Positions 1 through 8,343 of a stretch of 64,000 bases of DNA are shown here, piece by piece. Numbering within the stretch: position 1 is the stretch's first letter; each line of letters starts with the position of its first letter. This stretch comes from Geodermatophilus sabuli (GTDB lineage: Bacteria > Actinomycetota > Actinomycetes > Mycobacteriales > Geodermatophilaceae). Under the pieces are notes generated by a model, which had not been told where the DNA came from, searched no databases, and worked only from the letters and a program-made list of their open reading frames with translations. The position numbers were made by a program, and so were the translations under genes. Where the stretch lies: the NCBI RefSeq assembly GCF_010686765.1, contig NZ_JAAGWF010000027.1, forward strand, positions 1 to 64,000, given 5' to 3'.

Positions 1-77
1 CCGTAGGCCATGCCGAGGCTGCCGTCCACGAGCTGCGCGCCGAGGCCGACGAGCGCGAGCAGGGTGAGGGTCTTCAC
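1..77 (-). CDS. TauE/SafE (TSUP) family permease, N-terminal fragment
   Basis: Only the first 25 codons lie in the window; the gene runs leftwards off the edge. The translation from the GTG at 77 reads MKTLTLLALVGLGAQLVDGS followed by LGMAYG. A first membrane helix that runs into a 'QLVDGxLGMAYG' signature is typical of TSUP permeases (sulfite exporter TauE/SafE family), which move sulfur-containing or organic anions across the membrane. A GGAG lies about 9 bases before the GTG. The 285 bp between this gene and the divergent side of the RraA gene has no ORF I trust; it may hold a leader. Substrate cannot be judged from so little sequence. Confidence 0.7.
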   Translation of the reverse strand, partial: MKTLTLLALVGLGAQLVDGSLGMAY

Positions 78-362
78 AGGGCAGAGCTCCGGAGGCGGGG
101 GACGCGCCCGGATCCCACCGCGAGCACGTCTCGTCGGGTCGGTTCGGGTGTGTCCACGGGAACTCCTCACGGTGGCCGCGGTGTCTGCGGTAGTGGACAG
201 CTTGCTGGCGCCGCCTCGGCCGCGGCAGCCGTCCAGCGGGGGGACGCCACTCCCACAACTGGGGGAGCGGGACGACGTCCGCCCTGCTCATCGCGCTGGA
301 CTCTCCGTCGCCACTGCAGGGTCAGCCGGCCGGGGGACGTCGACGCGCGGCCGGGGCCTGCC

Positions 363-839
363 TCAGCGCGTGGCGGGCAGGACCACGACGCCGTCGTCGT
401 CCGCCCACAGCTGGTCGTGGGGCCGGAACTCGATGCCGCCGAACGTCACCGGGACGTCCTGTTCACCAGCGCCGGTCTTGGTGCTCGTGCGCGGGTTGGA
501 GCCGAGGGCCTTGATCCCCATGGGGATGCCCGCCAGGACGGCGGTGTCGCGGACGGCGCCGTTGACGACGACCCCCGCCCAGCCGTTGTCGGCCGCCGTC
601 CTGGCGATGACGTCGCCCATCAGGGCGGTGTGCACCGACCCGCCGCCGTCGACGACGAGGACCCGGCCCCGGCCCGGTTGCTGCACCGTCGACTTCACCA
701 GCGCGTTGTCCTCGAAGCACCGGATGGTCGTCACGGGTCCGCTGAAGCTGCGATGCGCGCCGAACTGGCGGAACTGCACGTCGCAGGACGCCAGGTCCGT
801 GCCGTGTTCGTCGTACAGGTCAGCGGTGGTGAAGCCCAT
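363..839 (-). CDS. RraA-like protein (regulator of RNase E activity / HMG aldolase family)
   Basis: A 158-aa protein of the RraA fold, about the family's usual 160 aa. Visible hallmarks are [10 protein letters not shown] near the N terminus, the [20 protein letters not shown] block at about 75-95 and AVRD just after it, where the family's metal/substrate-site Arg-Asp pair lies. Relatives either bind RNase E and inhibit it or act as class II 4-hydroxy-4-methyl-2-oxoglutarate/oxaloacetate aldolases; sequence alone does not decide, although an RNase E/G gene is present at 48742-51924. The ATG at 839 is preceded by GAGGA with a five-base spacer. It is a single-gene unit. Confidence 0.85.
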   Translation of the reverse strand: MGFTTADLYDEHGTDLASCDVQFRQFGAHRSFSGPVTTIRCFEDNALVKSTVQQPGRGRVLVVDGGGSVHTALMGDVIARTAADNGWAGVVVNGAVRDTAVLAGIPMGIKALGSNPRTSTKTGAGEQDVPVTFGGIEFRPHDQLWADDDGVVVLPATR

Positions 840-951
840 GCTGGTCCTCGTCTTCGTGGCGGTGCGGGAGGGAGCAGGCTCGCGTGACCGGGCGACCCGT
901 CCCTGGGCAGGCCGCGGGAGAGCGTAGCGACGACGGTCGGCCGTCCGGCGC

Positions 952-957
952 TACGGT
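952..957 (+). promoter_or_regulatory. TACGGT -10 box, probable leaderless promoter
   Basis: TACGGT fits the actinobacterial -10 pattern TANNNT. It ends 8 bases before the GTG start at 966, so the transcript would begin at or next to the start codon. No Shine-Dalgarno sequence is seen there. The same layout recurs at several genes in the window. Confidence 0.45.
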
Positions 958-965
958 CCGGGCTC

Positions 966-1523
966 GTGACGTCCCCGTACGACTGGTTCGCGGACTGGGT
1001 CGAGGACCACGTGATGGTGACGCTGACGGCGACGCGGGGCCCGGACGCGGCGCGGTTGCTGGCCGAGTTCGGCCGGTACGGCTTCGACCAGGGCGAACGC
1101 ACGCTGGACGCGACGTACGCCCTGTACGAGCCGACCGTCCGGATCGGGTCGGCAGGGGCCTGGGTCTACGCCGTCGAGCCCAGCACGGTGCACGGAGGCG
1201 ACCCCGCCTTCTCGCAGCGCCTGACGGCGGACGGCGGCGACGCGCTGGCGTTCTGCCTGACCGCGACGATCAGGGCCCTCCACCACTGCCGGGACGGCGA
1301 GTACGTGTTCGGCGTCGACATCGACCTCCCCCACGTCCGCTGGGGCCGAGATGAACACGCCTACGACCAGCAGATGGCCGACGCCGGACTGCTCACCCGT
1401 GACGGACCTCGACCCGTCGCGGCCGCCGCGGGATTCGTCGATCGCGTCTTCGGCTTCCCCGTCTCCCGCGGCATGCTGGAAGCCCGGCTGCCGTGCGCCA
1501 CGGTCCGGCCGATCGGAGGCTGA
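966..1523 (+). CDS. DUF6461-like hypothetical protein
   Basis: A 185-aa soluble protein with no signal peptide or membrane helix. It resembles the DUF6461 family of actinobacterial proteins of unknown function, with an N-terminal YDWFADWVEDHVMVTLT segment, 'LLAEFGRYG', and an acidic/aromatic middle (GSAGAWVYAVEPS). Such proteins are often lineage-expanded and sometimes sit near toxin-immunity loci, but nothing here shows a partner. The GTG start follows a TANNNT box by 8 bases and lacks a ribosome binding site, consistent with leaderless translation. Family assignment is from memory of motif style and is moderate. Confidence 0.65.
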   Translation: MTSPYDWFADWVEDHVMVTLTATRGPDAARLLAEFGRYGFDQGERTLDATYALYEPTVRIGSAGAWVYAVEPSTVHGGDPAFSQRLTADGGDALAFCLTATIRALHHCRDGEYVFGVDIDLPHVRWGRDEHAYDQQMADAGLLTRDGPRPVAAAAGFVDRVFGFPVSRGMLEARLPCATVRPIGG

Positions 1524-1562
1524 CCTCGACCGGGAGCCGGGCTCGCTCCGAGGCCGAGGTGC

Positions 1563-1994
1563 TCAGGCCTCCTGCTCGACCGTCGCGTGCTCGGCGAGCC
1601 ATGCGGCCCTCCTGCGGGCGGAGGCCTGGGCGAGCCAGGCGTCCTGCACCAGTTCGGCCAGCTCCTGCCTGGTGATCTCGCCGAGCCGGCTCGCCTGCAC
1701 CAGCACCGAGTCGTGCCCGTCGAAGTGCGGCGTGGTGAAGAACGGCGTCGTCTCGTCCTGGACGAGGGCCAGCTTGTCGGCCTCGGACTCGACCCAGAAG
1801 ACGATGACGTCGGGGAGACGTTCCCCGGTCGTGGCGTCCACGGCGTCCGGCCGCGGGGTGCGGAAGAAGACGAAGGACTTCCCACCCACCTGGTACACGG
1901 CGTTGCCGCGCGTCCCGTGGACGACGGTCACGTGCGGGAGCCCCATCGCGAGCTCGTGCACGTCCTCCACCCGTGCCGGCCGATCAGCGGTCAC
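1563..1994 (-). CDS. MmcQ/YjbR family protein
   Basis: A 143-aa protein of the YjbR/MmcQ (CyaY-like fold) family. It starts with an 'ARVEDVHELAMGLPHV' helix and has the conserved GNAVYQVGGKSFVFF strand, then an 'HFDGHDSVLVQ' segment and a helical Trp-rich C terminus (DAWLAQASARRRAAWLAEH). Members are small, often predicted DNA-binding proteins with no settled function. The GTG at 1994 has no SD but has TACGCT (2002-2007, minus strand) seven bases upstream, another leaderless candidate. It converges on the DUF6461-like gene with a 39-bp gap. Confidence 0.8.
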   Translation of the reverse strand: MTADRPARVEDVHELAMGLPHVTVVHGTRGNAVYQVGGKSFVFFRTPRPDAVDATTGERLPDVIVFWVESEADKLALVQDETTPFFTTPHFDGHDSVLVQASRLGEITRQELAELVQDAWLAQASARRRAAWLAEHATVEQEA

Positions 1995-2113
1995 GCCGGG
2001 CAGCGTAGGAGCCGATCCCGCGGCTGGGCAGGGACAGCACCATGGCAGAGCGGACTCGCGGGATCGTGTGTGACGTGCACCCAGGGGAGCGAGGCGGCGA
2101 CGGAGGACGTGAC

Positions 2114-2608
2114 GTGAGCGACGAGTCGGCGGTGAGGGTCCGCTCGGCGGAGGCCCGCGATCTCGACGGGGTCCTCGCGATCCAGGAGGAGGACCAGCCG
2201 GAGAACGGCGGAACCCTCTCGGCGCGCTTCTCGCGCGAGTGGTTCGCGCAAGCGGCGGAGGACGAGTTCCTCATCGTCGCGGAGGTGGGGGATCGCGTCG
2301 CTGGATACGTGGCGTTCACCCCCCGTGAGGCGCAGGCCCACGTCGGGGTCGTCCGCGCCATGCTCCGTGCCCACCCCGACCCCGGCGCGTACCTGCACGG
2401 GCCGATCTGCGTGGGCCGCGAGTTCCGCCGGCGCGGGCTGGCGGTCGCGCTGTTCCGCGCCCACCGTGAGCGGATGCACGGTGCTCCCGTCATGGCCTTC
2501 ATCCGTGCCGACAACGTCTCGTCACGAGCCGCGCACGTGGGGATGGGGATGCGCGAGGTGGCCGAGTTCGAGTGCGACGGCGTCCGGTACGTCGTCGTGG
2601 CGGCGTGA
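2114..2608 (+). CDS. GNAT family N-acetyltransferase
   Basis: A 164-aa GCN5-related N-acetyltransferase. The acetyl-CoA loop is clear around residues 98-112 (GREFRRRGLAVALFRAHRE), preceded by the FLIVAEVGDRVAGYVAF strand pair and followed by a family-like 'FIRADNVSSRAAHVGMGM' end. I chose the GTG at 2114 because GGAGG lies at 2102-2106 with a seven-base spacer; an upstream ATG at 2042 is in frame but lacks a ribosome site and would add 24 unrelated residues. The acceptor substrate is unknown. Confidence 0.85.
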   Translation: MSDESAVRVRSAEARDLDGVLAIQEEDQPENGGTLSARFSREWFAQAAEDEFLIVAEVGDRVAGYVAFTPREAQAHVGVVRAMLRAHPDPGAYLHGPICVGREFRRRGLAVALFRAHRERMHGAPVMAFIRADNVSSRAAHVGMGMREVAEFECDGVRYVVVAA

Positions 2609-2652
2609 GCCGGCGCGCCCACCCGCGTGAGAGTTCCCCCTTCCGCCCGGTG

Positions 2653-4275
2653 TCACGCCGGGTCCAGGTCGGTCTGGTGCAGGACGGTGCCCCCGACGTC
2701 GCGCAGTTGCACCGCCATGACGCCGCTGTCGCCGTCGATGCGGACGTGGCCGAGGAACTGCAGCCCGTCGCTGGGGGGCTGGACGGGTCGATCGGCGGCG
2801 CGCGAGAACACGACCTCGGGACCGAAGGTGCTGTCGAGCTCGGTCCGCGGGAAGGTCCCCGCGTGCAGCGGCCCGGACACGAACTCCCAGAACGGGTCGA
2901 AGTCGGGAACCGCCGCGCGCTGCGGGTCGTAGTGGTGGGCAGCGGTGTAGTGGACCTCGGCGGTGAGCCAGACGACGTTGCGCACGGCGGAACGCCTCAG
3001 GTCCGACAGCAGCCGGGCGATCTCCAGCTCCCGGCCGGATGGCCGGCCGGGGTCCCCGTTGGCGATGCCGTCGTGGGCGACCGGTCCGTCACCGGCCACG
3101 AGCCCGATCGGCATGTCGGAGGCGATCACCTTCCACAGCGCGCGGGACGCCCGCAGCCTGCGGCTCAGTGCGACCAGCTGCTCGTCGCCGAGGATGCGGC
3201 GGTCGACCGGGCCGTCGTCCCGACCGGAGCCGTCCGGACCGCGGTGGGAGCGCGTGTCCACGCTGAAGACCTCGACCAGGGGCCCGTACCCCAGCACCCG
3301 GTCGATCCGGTCCCCGACGAGCGGGACGTACTCGAGGAAGGCCCGGCGGCCCCGGGCGGCGAGGACGTCGACGTCGGTCACCGTGTACCGCTCGTCGGAC
3401 AGCGTCTCGCCGGGATACCAGTTGTTCGTCACCTCGTGGTCGCTCCAGTGCACGACCGAGGGGACCTCGGCGGCGCAGCGGAGCACGTTGTCGTCGAGCC
3501 GGTTGTACCGGTGCTGGCCGCGGTACTCGTCGAGCGTCTCGGCGACCTTGCTCTTCTCCGGCGTCACCACGTTGCGCCACACGCGCCCGTCGGGGAGGTC
3601 GACGCGCTCGGCCAGCGGGACGTCGGCGTACACGCTGTCGCCGCAGTGGACGAAGAAGTCCGGTTCCAGCCGGCGCACGGCCTCGAACCCGGTCATCCCG
3701 CCGGTGTCGGGAGCGATGCCCCATCCCTGCCCCGCGACGTCCCCGGACCAGGCGAAGCTGACGTCCCGCCGGTCCGTCGGCGCGGTGCGCAGCCGACCGG
3801 TGAGCGGCGGGCTGGCGGGGCCCTCCGCGGCGAAGTGCACCCGGTAGAAGAGCTCGGTCCCGGCCGGCAGGCCCTCCAGCAGGACCTTGCCGGCGTGGTC
3901 GGTGTCCGGTCCGACGTCGACCGACCAGCGCCCCCGGACGGTGCGGAAGCTCTCCGTCGCGGCGACCTCGACGTCCATCCGGGCGGGGCGGTCGGTCTTG
4001 GACCAGATGACGGCCGACGTCGTCGAGACGTCGCCGCTCTGCACACCCCACCGCACCTCGGGCCTCGACCGCCCCAGCGCCGGGACGCCGCTCGTCGTCG
4101 GGGCGTTCCCCGTCGTGGGCGGGGAGCCGCCCCCGGACGTGCAGCCGCCCACGCCTCCCGCGACGACCGCAGCCGCCTGCAGCAGGCGCCGGCGGGACAG
4201 TCCCGGTGCCGGTGGAGCGCCGCCCTCGGGCGACGGGAGATGGGGAGCCGAGGTCCGGGGCCACTCACTCGTCAT
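2653..4275 (-). CDS. phoD: PhoD-type alkaline phosphatase / phosphodiesterase, exported
   Basis: A 540-aa alkaline phosphatase D family enzyme. The N terminus has a twin-arginine-like signal that ends in a possible lipobox: SRRRLLQAAAVVAGGVGGC at about 29-47. The core carries the expected metal-site strings: FAWSGDVAG, DFFVHCGDSVYAD, HWSDHEVTNNW and VVWLTAEVHYTAAHHYDP. PhoD enzymes hydrolyse phosphomonoesters and diesters outside the cytoplasm with Ca/Fe cofactors. The ATG at 4275 overlaps the stop of the upstream endonuclease gene as ATGA, so the two are translationally coupled. An extended frame reaching 4515 has only out-of-character Arg-rich sequence and was discarded. Confidence 0.92.
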   Translation of the reverse strand: MTSEWPRTSAPHLPSPEGGAPPAPGLSRRRLLQAAAVVAGGVGGCTSGGGSPPTTGNAPTTSGVPALGRSRPEVRWGVQSGDVSTTSAVIWSKTDRPARMDVEVAATESFRTVRGRWSVDVGPDTDHAGKVLLEGLPAGTELFYRVHFAAEGPASPPLTGRLRTAPTDRRDVSFAWSGDVAGQGWGIAPDTGGMTGFEAVRRLEPDFFVHCGDSVYADVPLAERVDLPDGRVWRNVVTPEKSKVAETLDEYRGQHRYNRLDDNVLRCAAEVPSVVHWSDHEVTNNWYPGETLSDERYTVTDVDVLAARGRRAFLEYVPLVGDRIDRVLGYGPLVEVFSVDTRSHRGPDGSGRDDGPVDRRILGDEQLVALSRRLRASRALWKVIASDMPIGLVAGDGPVAHDGIANGDPGRPSGRELEIARLLSDLRRSAVRNVVWLTAEVHYTAAHHYDPQRAAVPDFDPFWEFVSGPLHAGTFPRTELDSTFGPEVVFSRAADRPVQPPSDGLQFLGHVRIDGDSGVMAVQLRDVGGTVLHQTDLDPA

Positions 4276-5405
4276 GCCGGCGGCGTCCCGTCGGGGATGA
4301 CGATCCGCGCGGTCACGCCGAAGTGGTCCGACGCCCACAGCGGCGGTGGGGTGGTGCGGAACGGCTGGTCGCCGGTGCGCGCCACGTCGGTGACCGACAG
4401 GTCCTCGGAGGCGAGGACGAGGTCGACGCGCGTGTTCTCGCGCCCGACGGCGTCGGCGAACGACGGGGGCTGGCAGCACGTCCACCCGGGGTCGCCTGGT
4501 CGCGCCGAGGCCCACGCGTCGTCGAGCACCGCCGTCAGGTCCCGGTAGGTCGGCAGGGTCGCGCCGTCGGCCGGTGAGTTGAAGTCGCCGAGCGCGATCA
4601 CCGGGTGGGGACTCGCGACGATCCTCGTCACGAACTCCTCGCCCTGCCGGTCCTGGGTCGTGCCGGTGATCGGCTCGACCACCTCGAGGTGGGTGTTGAG
4701 GATCCGTACCGTCCGCGTCGGGTCGGGTCGGTAGTCGATCGAGGTCCAGCCGCGGATGGAGTCGGCCCGGCCGATCAGGAAGGTCTCCCGGAACTGTGCG
4801 GCATAGCGTCCGTCGTCGGGGTTGCCGACCCTGTCGGCCAGGTCGGCCCGCACCATGAGCACGTCACGATCGGTGAGCCGCACGTCGACCAGGCCGGCTC
4901 CCGGGTCCTGCCGCGGGAACTCGACGTCGGTTCCCGTCGACGTGGCCACCGCGGTGTAGGGGACGTCGCGAGCGGTCAGTTCTGCTTGGAGGATGGCCAG
5001 GAAGTCGAAGGCCACGTGCGTCGCGTCCGGCGTCGGCTGGGTCAGGACGTCGCCGGGCGTCTGGTCGCGCCAGAGCGTGGCCTCCTGCAGGCCGACGACG
5101 TCCGGACGGGACCGCGCGATCTCGTCGGCGAGCGCCCCCGCCCGCGTCGGGAAGTCAGTCGCGAGCAGGTCGGCCCACGCGCGGGTCCCGGCCGCGAGGA
5201 GCTCCGGCGTCGACGCCGCCCGGAAGACGTCGCCCACGCTCGCGCCGACGTACAGGTTGCGCGTCATGACGGTCACCTGCACGGCCTCGGGGACCTCGGG
5301 GCCCTCGTCCGCCCCGGCGACGCAGGCAGCCAGCGTCGCGACGAGCAGCGAGCCGACGGCGAGCAGCGACCGCGAGCGCAGCGGACGTGCTCGGTCAGGA
5401 CTCAC
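4272..5405 (-). CDS. Secreted endonuclease/exonuclease/phosphatase-fold lipoprotein
   Basis: A 377-aa protein with a lipoprotein signal (LLAVGSLLVATLAAC, Cys near residue 28) followed by an endonuclease/exonuclease/phosphatase (EEP) domain. The order of EEP motifs is intact: TRNLYVGA (Asn), VGLQEA (metal Glu), RILNTHLEVV, ALGDFNSPADG (Asp-Asn) and WASDHFGV (Asp-His). Substrates in this fold include extracellular DNA, phospholipids and inositol phosphates. It is first in a two-gene operon with the PhoD enzyme (4-bp overlap), which points to extracellular phosphorus scavenging from nucleic acids or phosphodiesters. GGGAGG precedes the GTG start by five bases. Confidence 0.88.
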   Translation of the reverse strand: MSPDRARPLRSRSLLAVGSLLVATLAACVAGADEGPEVPEAVQVTVMTRNLYVGASVGDVFRAASTPELLAAGTRAWADLLATDFPTRAGALADEIARSRPDVVGLQEATLWRDQTPGDVLTQPTPDATHVAFDFLAILQAELTARDVPYTAVATSTGTDVEFPRQDPGAGLVDVRLTDRDVLMVRADLADRVGNPDDGRYAAQFRETFLIGRADSIRGWTSIDYRPDPTRTVRILNTHLEVVEPITGTTQDRQGEEFVTRIVASPHPVIALGDFNSPADGATLPTYRDLTAVLDDAWASARPGDPGWTCCQPPSFADAVGRENTRVDLVLASEDLSVTDVARTGDQPFRTTPPPLWASDHFGVTARIVIPDGTPPA

Positions 5406-5483
5406 GGCGGCCTCCCGGGCTGCCCGGACCCAGGCGCGCCGGCCCTCCCGCGAGAAGGGGGTGCGGCCCTGCTGGTCTCGGCC

Positions 5484-6914
5484 TCACCGGCGTCGGGCTG
5501 TGACGAGGTGGCCGAGGTGTTCGATCTGGCGTTCGGTCGAGGGCCGCCAGGGGAACCCGGTGTTCAGGCGCACGAAGTCCCGGTAGCCGCCGCTGGGCGA
5601 GAACATCGGGCCGGGGGCGATGCGGATGCCCGCGGCTGCGGCCGCTCCGTGGAGCTCGAGGGCATCGACCCCGTCAGGCAGCTGGAGCCAGAGGACGTGC
5701 CCGCCGTCCGGTCGGGTGGCGCAGGTCTGAGGCGGGAAGTGGCGGCTGACTGCGCGGAGGGTGGCGTCCATCTGGTCGCGGTACATGCGGCGCACCCGGC
5801 GGAGGTGACGGTCGAAGCCCCCGCCGTCCACGAAGGCGGCGATGGCAAGTTGCGGAGCGGGCGCGGTGGCCTGGTTGACGACCAGCTTGAGCAGTTGCAG
5901 CTGATCGCGGTAGCGGCCGGGGATGGCCCAGCCGACCCGCAGGCCCGGGGAGAGCGTCTTGCTGTACGAGCCGCAGTAGAGCACCAGGCCGCGGCGATCG
6001 AAGGCCTTGACCGCCCGGGGGCGGGGCCCGGAGAAGGCCAGGTCGCCGTAGACGTCGTCCTCGACCAAGGGGACGTCGTGGGTCTCGAGCAGCCGGACCA
6101 GGCGGGCCTTGGCCGCGTCGGGCATGCAGGAGCCGGTCGGGTTGGCGTAGGTGGGGACCAGCGCGACGGCGGCGACCGGTTCGGTGCGCAGCACGTCGGC
6201 GAGCTGGTCCAGGTCGATGCCGTGGCGCGGGTGGCTGGCGATCTCGACGGCTCGCAGGCCGAGGGAGGCGAGAACCTCGAGCAAGGCGTAGTAGGTGGGG
6301 GACTCGATGGCCACGGTGTCGCCGGGGCGGGTCACCGCCCGGATGGACAGGTAGACGGCCTCCTTGGCGCCGCTGGTGATGACGACGTCGTCGGGGGACA
6401 CCGCGTAGCCGGCGTCCAGGCCCCGGCGGGCGACCGTCTGCCGCAGGGCGAGGGTGCCCGGCGGGGCGTCATAGGAGTGACAGGCTGACGGCTGGAACCG
6501 CAGGGCCTGGCCCAGCAGGCGGTTGAGGGCGTCGACGGGCACCAGCTCGATGCCCTGGACGGCGGCCCCCAGGGTGGGCTCGTGCGGATCACCGATGCCG
6601 AGGTTGAGCGTGACCGCCAGAGAGGCGTCCACGTGGCACGCGACGCCCGGGGGAGTGGAGGGCTCCGGCTCGCGCAGGTGCAGGCGGTCGGGTGCGCGCA
6701 CGTAGTGGCCCGACTGCGGGCGGGCCGCCACGAGTCCCCGGTTCTCCAGGACCTGCAGCGCCGCGAGGGCCGTGGCCACGCTGACCCGGTGCTGCTCCCG
6801 CAGCTTGCGCACCGACGGGACGCGGTCGCCGGGCCGGTAGACCCCGGACCGGATGTGGGCCTGGAGGGTGTCGGCGATCTGCTCGTAGAGCGGGGCTGCG
6901 CCCGCGGCGCTCAC
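5484..6914 (-). CDS. MocR/PdxR-type GntR regulator with aminotransferase domain
   Basis: An N-terminal GntR winged helix (residues about 5-75: PLYEQIADTLQAHIRSG then 'VPSVRKLREQHRVSVATALAAL') is fused to a class I aminotransferase fold. The aminotransferase part has a 'YANPTGS' segment, the VEDDVYGDLAF strand and the PLP-binding lysine in YSKTLSPGLRVGW. MocR proteins use PLP or an amino-acid adduct as signal and usually regulate a divergent gene. Here that gene is the MetE-like methyltransferase at 7033. The chosen GTG at 6914 gives 476 aa and starts just before the winged helix; a longer frame to 6998 would cover the intergenic repeats. Confidence 0.88.
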   Translation of the reverse strand: MSAAGAAPLYEQIADTLQAHIRSGVYRPGDRVPSVRKLREQHRVSVATALAALQVLENRGLVAARPQSGHYVRAPDRLHLREPEPSTPPGVACHVDASLAVTLNLGIGDPHEPTLGAAVQGIELVPVDALNRLLGQALRFQPSACHSYDAPPGTLALRQTVARRGLDAGYAVSPDDVVITSGAKEAVYLSIRAVTRPGDTVAIESPTYYALLEVLASLGLRAVEIASHPRHGIDLDQLADVLRTEPVAAVALVPTYANPTGSCMPDAAKARLVRLLETHDVPLVEDDVYGDLAFSGPRPRAVKAFDRRGLVLYCGSYSKTLSPGLRVGWAIPGRYRDQLQLLKLVVNQATAPAPQLAIAAFVDGGGFDRHLRRVRRMYRDQMDATLRAVSRHFPPQTCATRPDGGHVLWLQLPDGVDALELHGAAAAAGIRIAPGPMFSPSGGYRDFVRLNTGFPWRPSTERQIEHLGHLVTARRR

Positions 6915-6920
6915 CCGGCG

Positions 6921-6995
6921 GACTGTATCGGCCTCAGTCGGGCAGCGGCCGGCTTCCGGGCCCGACTGTGCCGGTCCCGAATGGGGCCAACTGTG
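6921..6995. promoter_or_regulatory. Three direct ACTGT repeats between MocR gene and MetE-like gene
   Basis: GACTGT occurs at 6921-6926 and 6964-6969, and AACTGT at 6989-6994; the last two are followed by related GC(C/A)..GTCC bases. Direct repeats in the divergent promoter region are the usual binding pattern of MocR regulators, so this is a candidate operator for the flanking MocR protein. Proof would need footprinting or conservation in relatives. Confidence 0.45.
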
Positions 6996-7020
6996 CATGT
7001 CCGGTCGGCGGGCGCGACCC

Positions 7021-7026
7021 TAGCGT
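7021..7026 (+). promoter_or_regulatory. TAGCGT -10 box of the MetE-like gene, leaderless layout
   Basis: TAGCGT ends six bases before the ATG at 7033, with no Shine-Dalgarno sequence between. It lies just downstream of the ACTGT repeats, so a MocR protein bound there could touch RNA polymerase. Confidence 0.5.
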
Positions 7027-7032
7027 CGGGGC

Positions 7033-8145
7033 ATGCGGACCAGCAGTGAGCGGATCCTGACCACGCACACCGGCAGCCTGCCCCGTCCGGCCGGCCTCGA
7101 CCGCCACGACCCAGAGGCCGTGCGGGCCGCGGTGCAGACCACCGTGCGCCAGCAGCTGGCGGCCGGCGTCGACAGCGTCAACGACGGCGAGGTGAGCAAG
7201 CCCAGCTACGCCACGTACGTGACCGAGCGGCTGTCGGGCTTCGAGGGGGAGCCCGTGCCGCTGGACATGCGCGGTTTCGACGTCTTCCCCGAGTTCGCCC
7301 AGCGCACGTTCGGCGACCCGGACCTGGCGGCCGTGATGGCCAACCCCAGCTGCAACGGGCCGGTCGCCTACGTCGACCCGACCGAGGTCCAGGCCGACAT
7401 CGCCAACCTGCAGGCGGCAGCCGGGGATGCCGGCGAGGTGTTCATGTCCGCGGCGTCGCCCGGCGTCATCGAGATGTTCATGCCGAACCGGCACTACAGC
7501 AGCACCGAGGCCTACATCGCGGCGCTGGCCGACGCCATGAAGACCGAGTACGACGCCATCGCCTCCGCCGGCCTGGTCCTCCAGCTCGACTGCCCCGACC
7601 TGGCCTGCGCCTGGGCCATCGGCCCTGAGCCGACGCTCCCGGAGTTCCGCCGGGTGGTCACCCAGCGCCTGGAGGCCCTTGACCACGCCACCCGCGACAT
7701 CCCCCCGGAGCAGATGCGGCTGCACCTGTGCTGGGGCAACTACGAGGGCCCACACCACACCGACATCCCGCTGGCCGACATCATCGACCTCGTCCTGGCC
7801 GCCCGACCGGCCGCCATCTCCTTCGAGGCCGCCAACCCCCGCCACGCCCACGAGTGGAAGCTGTTCGAGGACGTCAAACTGCCCGACGGCAAGGTCGTCA
7901 TCCCCGGGGTGCTCGACTCGAAGACCAACTACATCGAGCACCCCGAGCTGGTCGCCGAGCGTCTCCTCCGCTATGCCGACCTCGTCGGCCGGGAGAACGT
8001 CATCGCCGGCAGCGACTGCGGCTTTGCGACCTTCGCCGGGTTCGTCCCCATCGACCCGAGGATCACCTGGGCCAAGCTGGCCGCGATGTCCGAGGGCGCC
8101 CGCCTGGCCAGCCAGCAGCTGTGGGCCACATCCAGCGTGCCCTGA
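7033..8145 (+). CDS. Cobalamin-independent methionine synthase-like methyltransferase (MetE C-terminal family)
   Basis: A 370-aa single-domain UROD/MetE-like protein, about half the size of MetE, matching the short archaeal/bacterial 'methionine synthase II' type. It begins with TTHTGSLPRP, the family's N-terminal signature. The zinc-ligand set is visible: His and Cys in LHLCWGN, Glu in SFEAAN and Cys in AGSDCGF. Such proteins transfer methyl or related groups to a thiol; homocysteine is possible, but short members also act on other thiols such as in epoxide/coenzyme degradation. The divergent MocR gene suggests control by a B6- or amino-acid-linked signal. Confidence 0.85.
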   Translation: MRTSSERILTTHTGSLPRPAGLDRHDPEAVRAAVQTTVRQQLAAGVDSVNDGEVSKPSYATYVTERLSGFEGEPVPLDMRGFDVFPEFAQRTFGDPDLAAVMANPSCNGPVAYVDPTEVQADIANLQAAAGDAGEVFMSAASPGVIEMFMPNRHYSSTEAYIAALADAMKTEYDAIASAGLVLQLDCPDLACAWAIGPEPTLPEFRRVVTQRLEALDHATRDIPPEQMRLHLCWGNYEGPHHTDIPLADIIDLVLAARPAAISFEAANPRHAHEWKLFEDVKLPDGKVVIPGVLDSKTNYIEHPELVAERLLRYADLVGRENVIAGSDCGFATFAGFVPIDPRITWAKLAAMSEGARLASQQLWATSSVP

Positions 8146-8186
8146 GCGGGATTGACCGCACAGCTGTCGGGGCCTGACCACCACCA

Positions 8187-8257
8187 GGGAGGACGTCGGA
8201 CCGGCGAAGCGCGGTGGTTTCACCGAACCGCAGACCGCCGAAGGTCAGGTTCTGTGG
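8187..8257 (-). pseudogene. Scrap of a tyrosine integrase gene (arginine box region)
   Basis: On the minus strand this stretch encodes LTFGGLRFGETTALRRSDVL, nearly the same as the LAFGGLRFGEATALRRSDVL segment around the catalytic Arg of the intact integrase at 16456-17592. DNA similarity continues for about 70 bp and then stops on both sides, with no start, no C-terminal catalytic residues and no flanking homology. It is a relic, and it lies exactly where the metabolic genes end and the accessory zone starts, so it probably marks an old recombination edge. Confidence 0.75.
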
Positions 8258-8343
8258 TCTACGCGCAACGGGGTGTCGACTCCGCTCACGACACGCGTCG
8301 GGGGGAGACCAGCCTGTGGCGGTCTCCCCCCGAGTTCTGGCGG

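Noticed and set aside
78-362. Possible riboswitch upstream of the TSUP permease
   Set aside because: Some GC-rich inverted repeats exist, but I could not match any known aptamer consensus, so no call is made.
10-927. Plus-strand ORFs at the window start
   Set aside because: They are antisense to the RraA gene and have low-complexity Arg/Pro/Ser content.
6915-6998. Longer N terminus for the MocR protein
   Set aside because: It would encode the intergenic ACTGT repeats, and the GntR helix begins right after the GTG at 6914.
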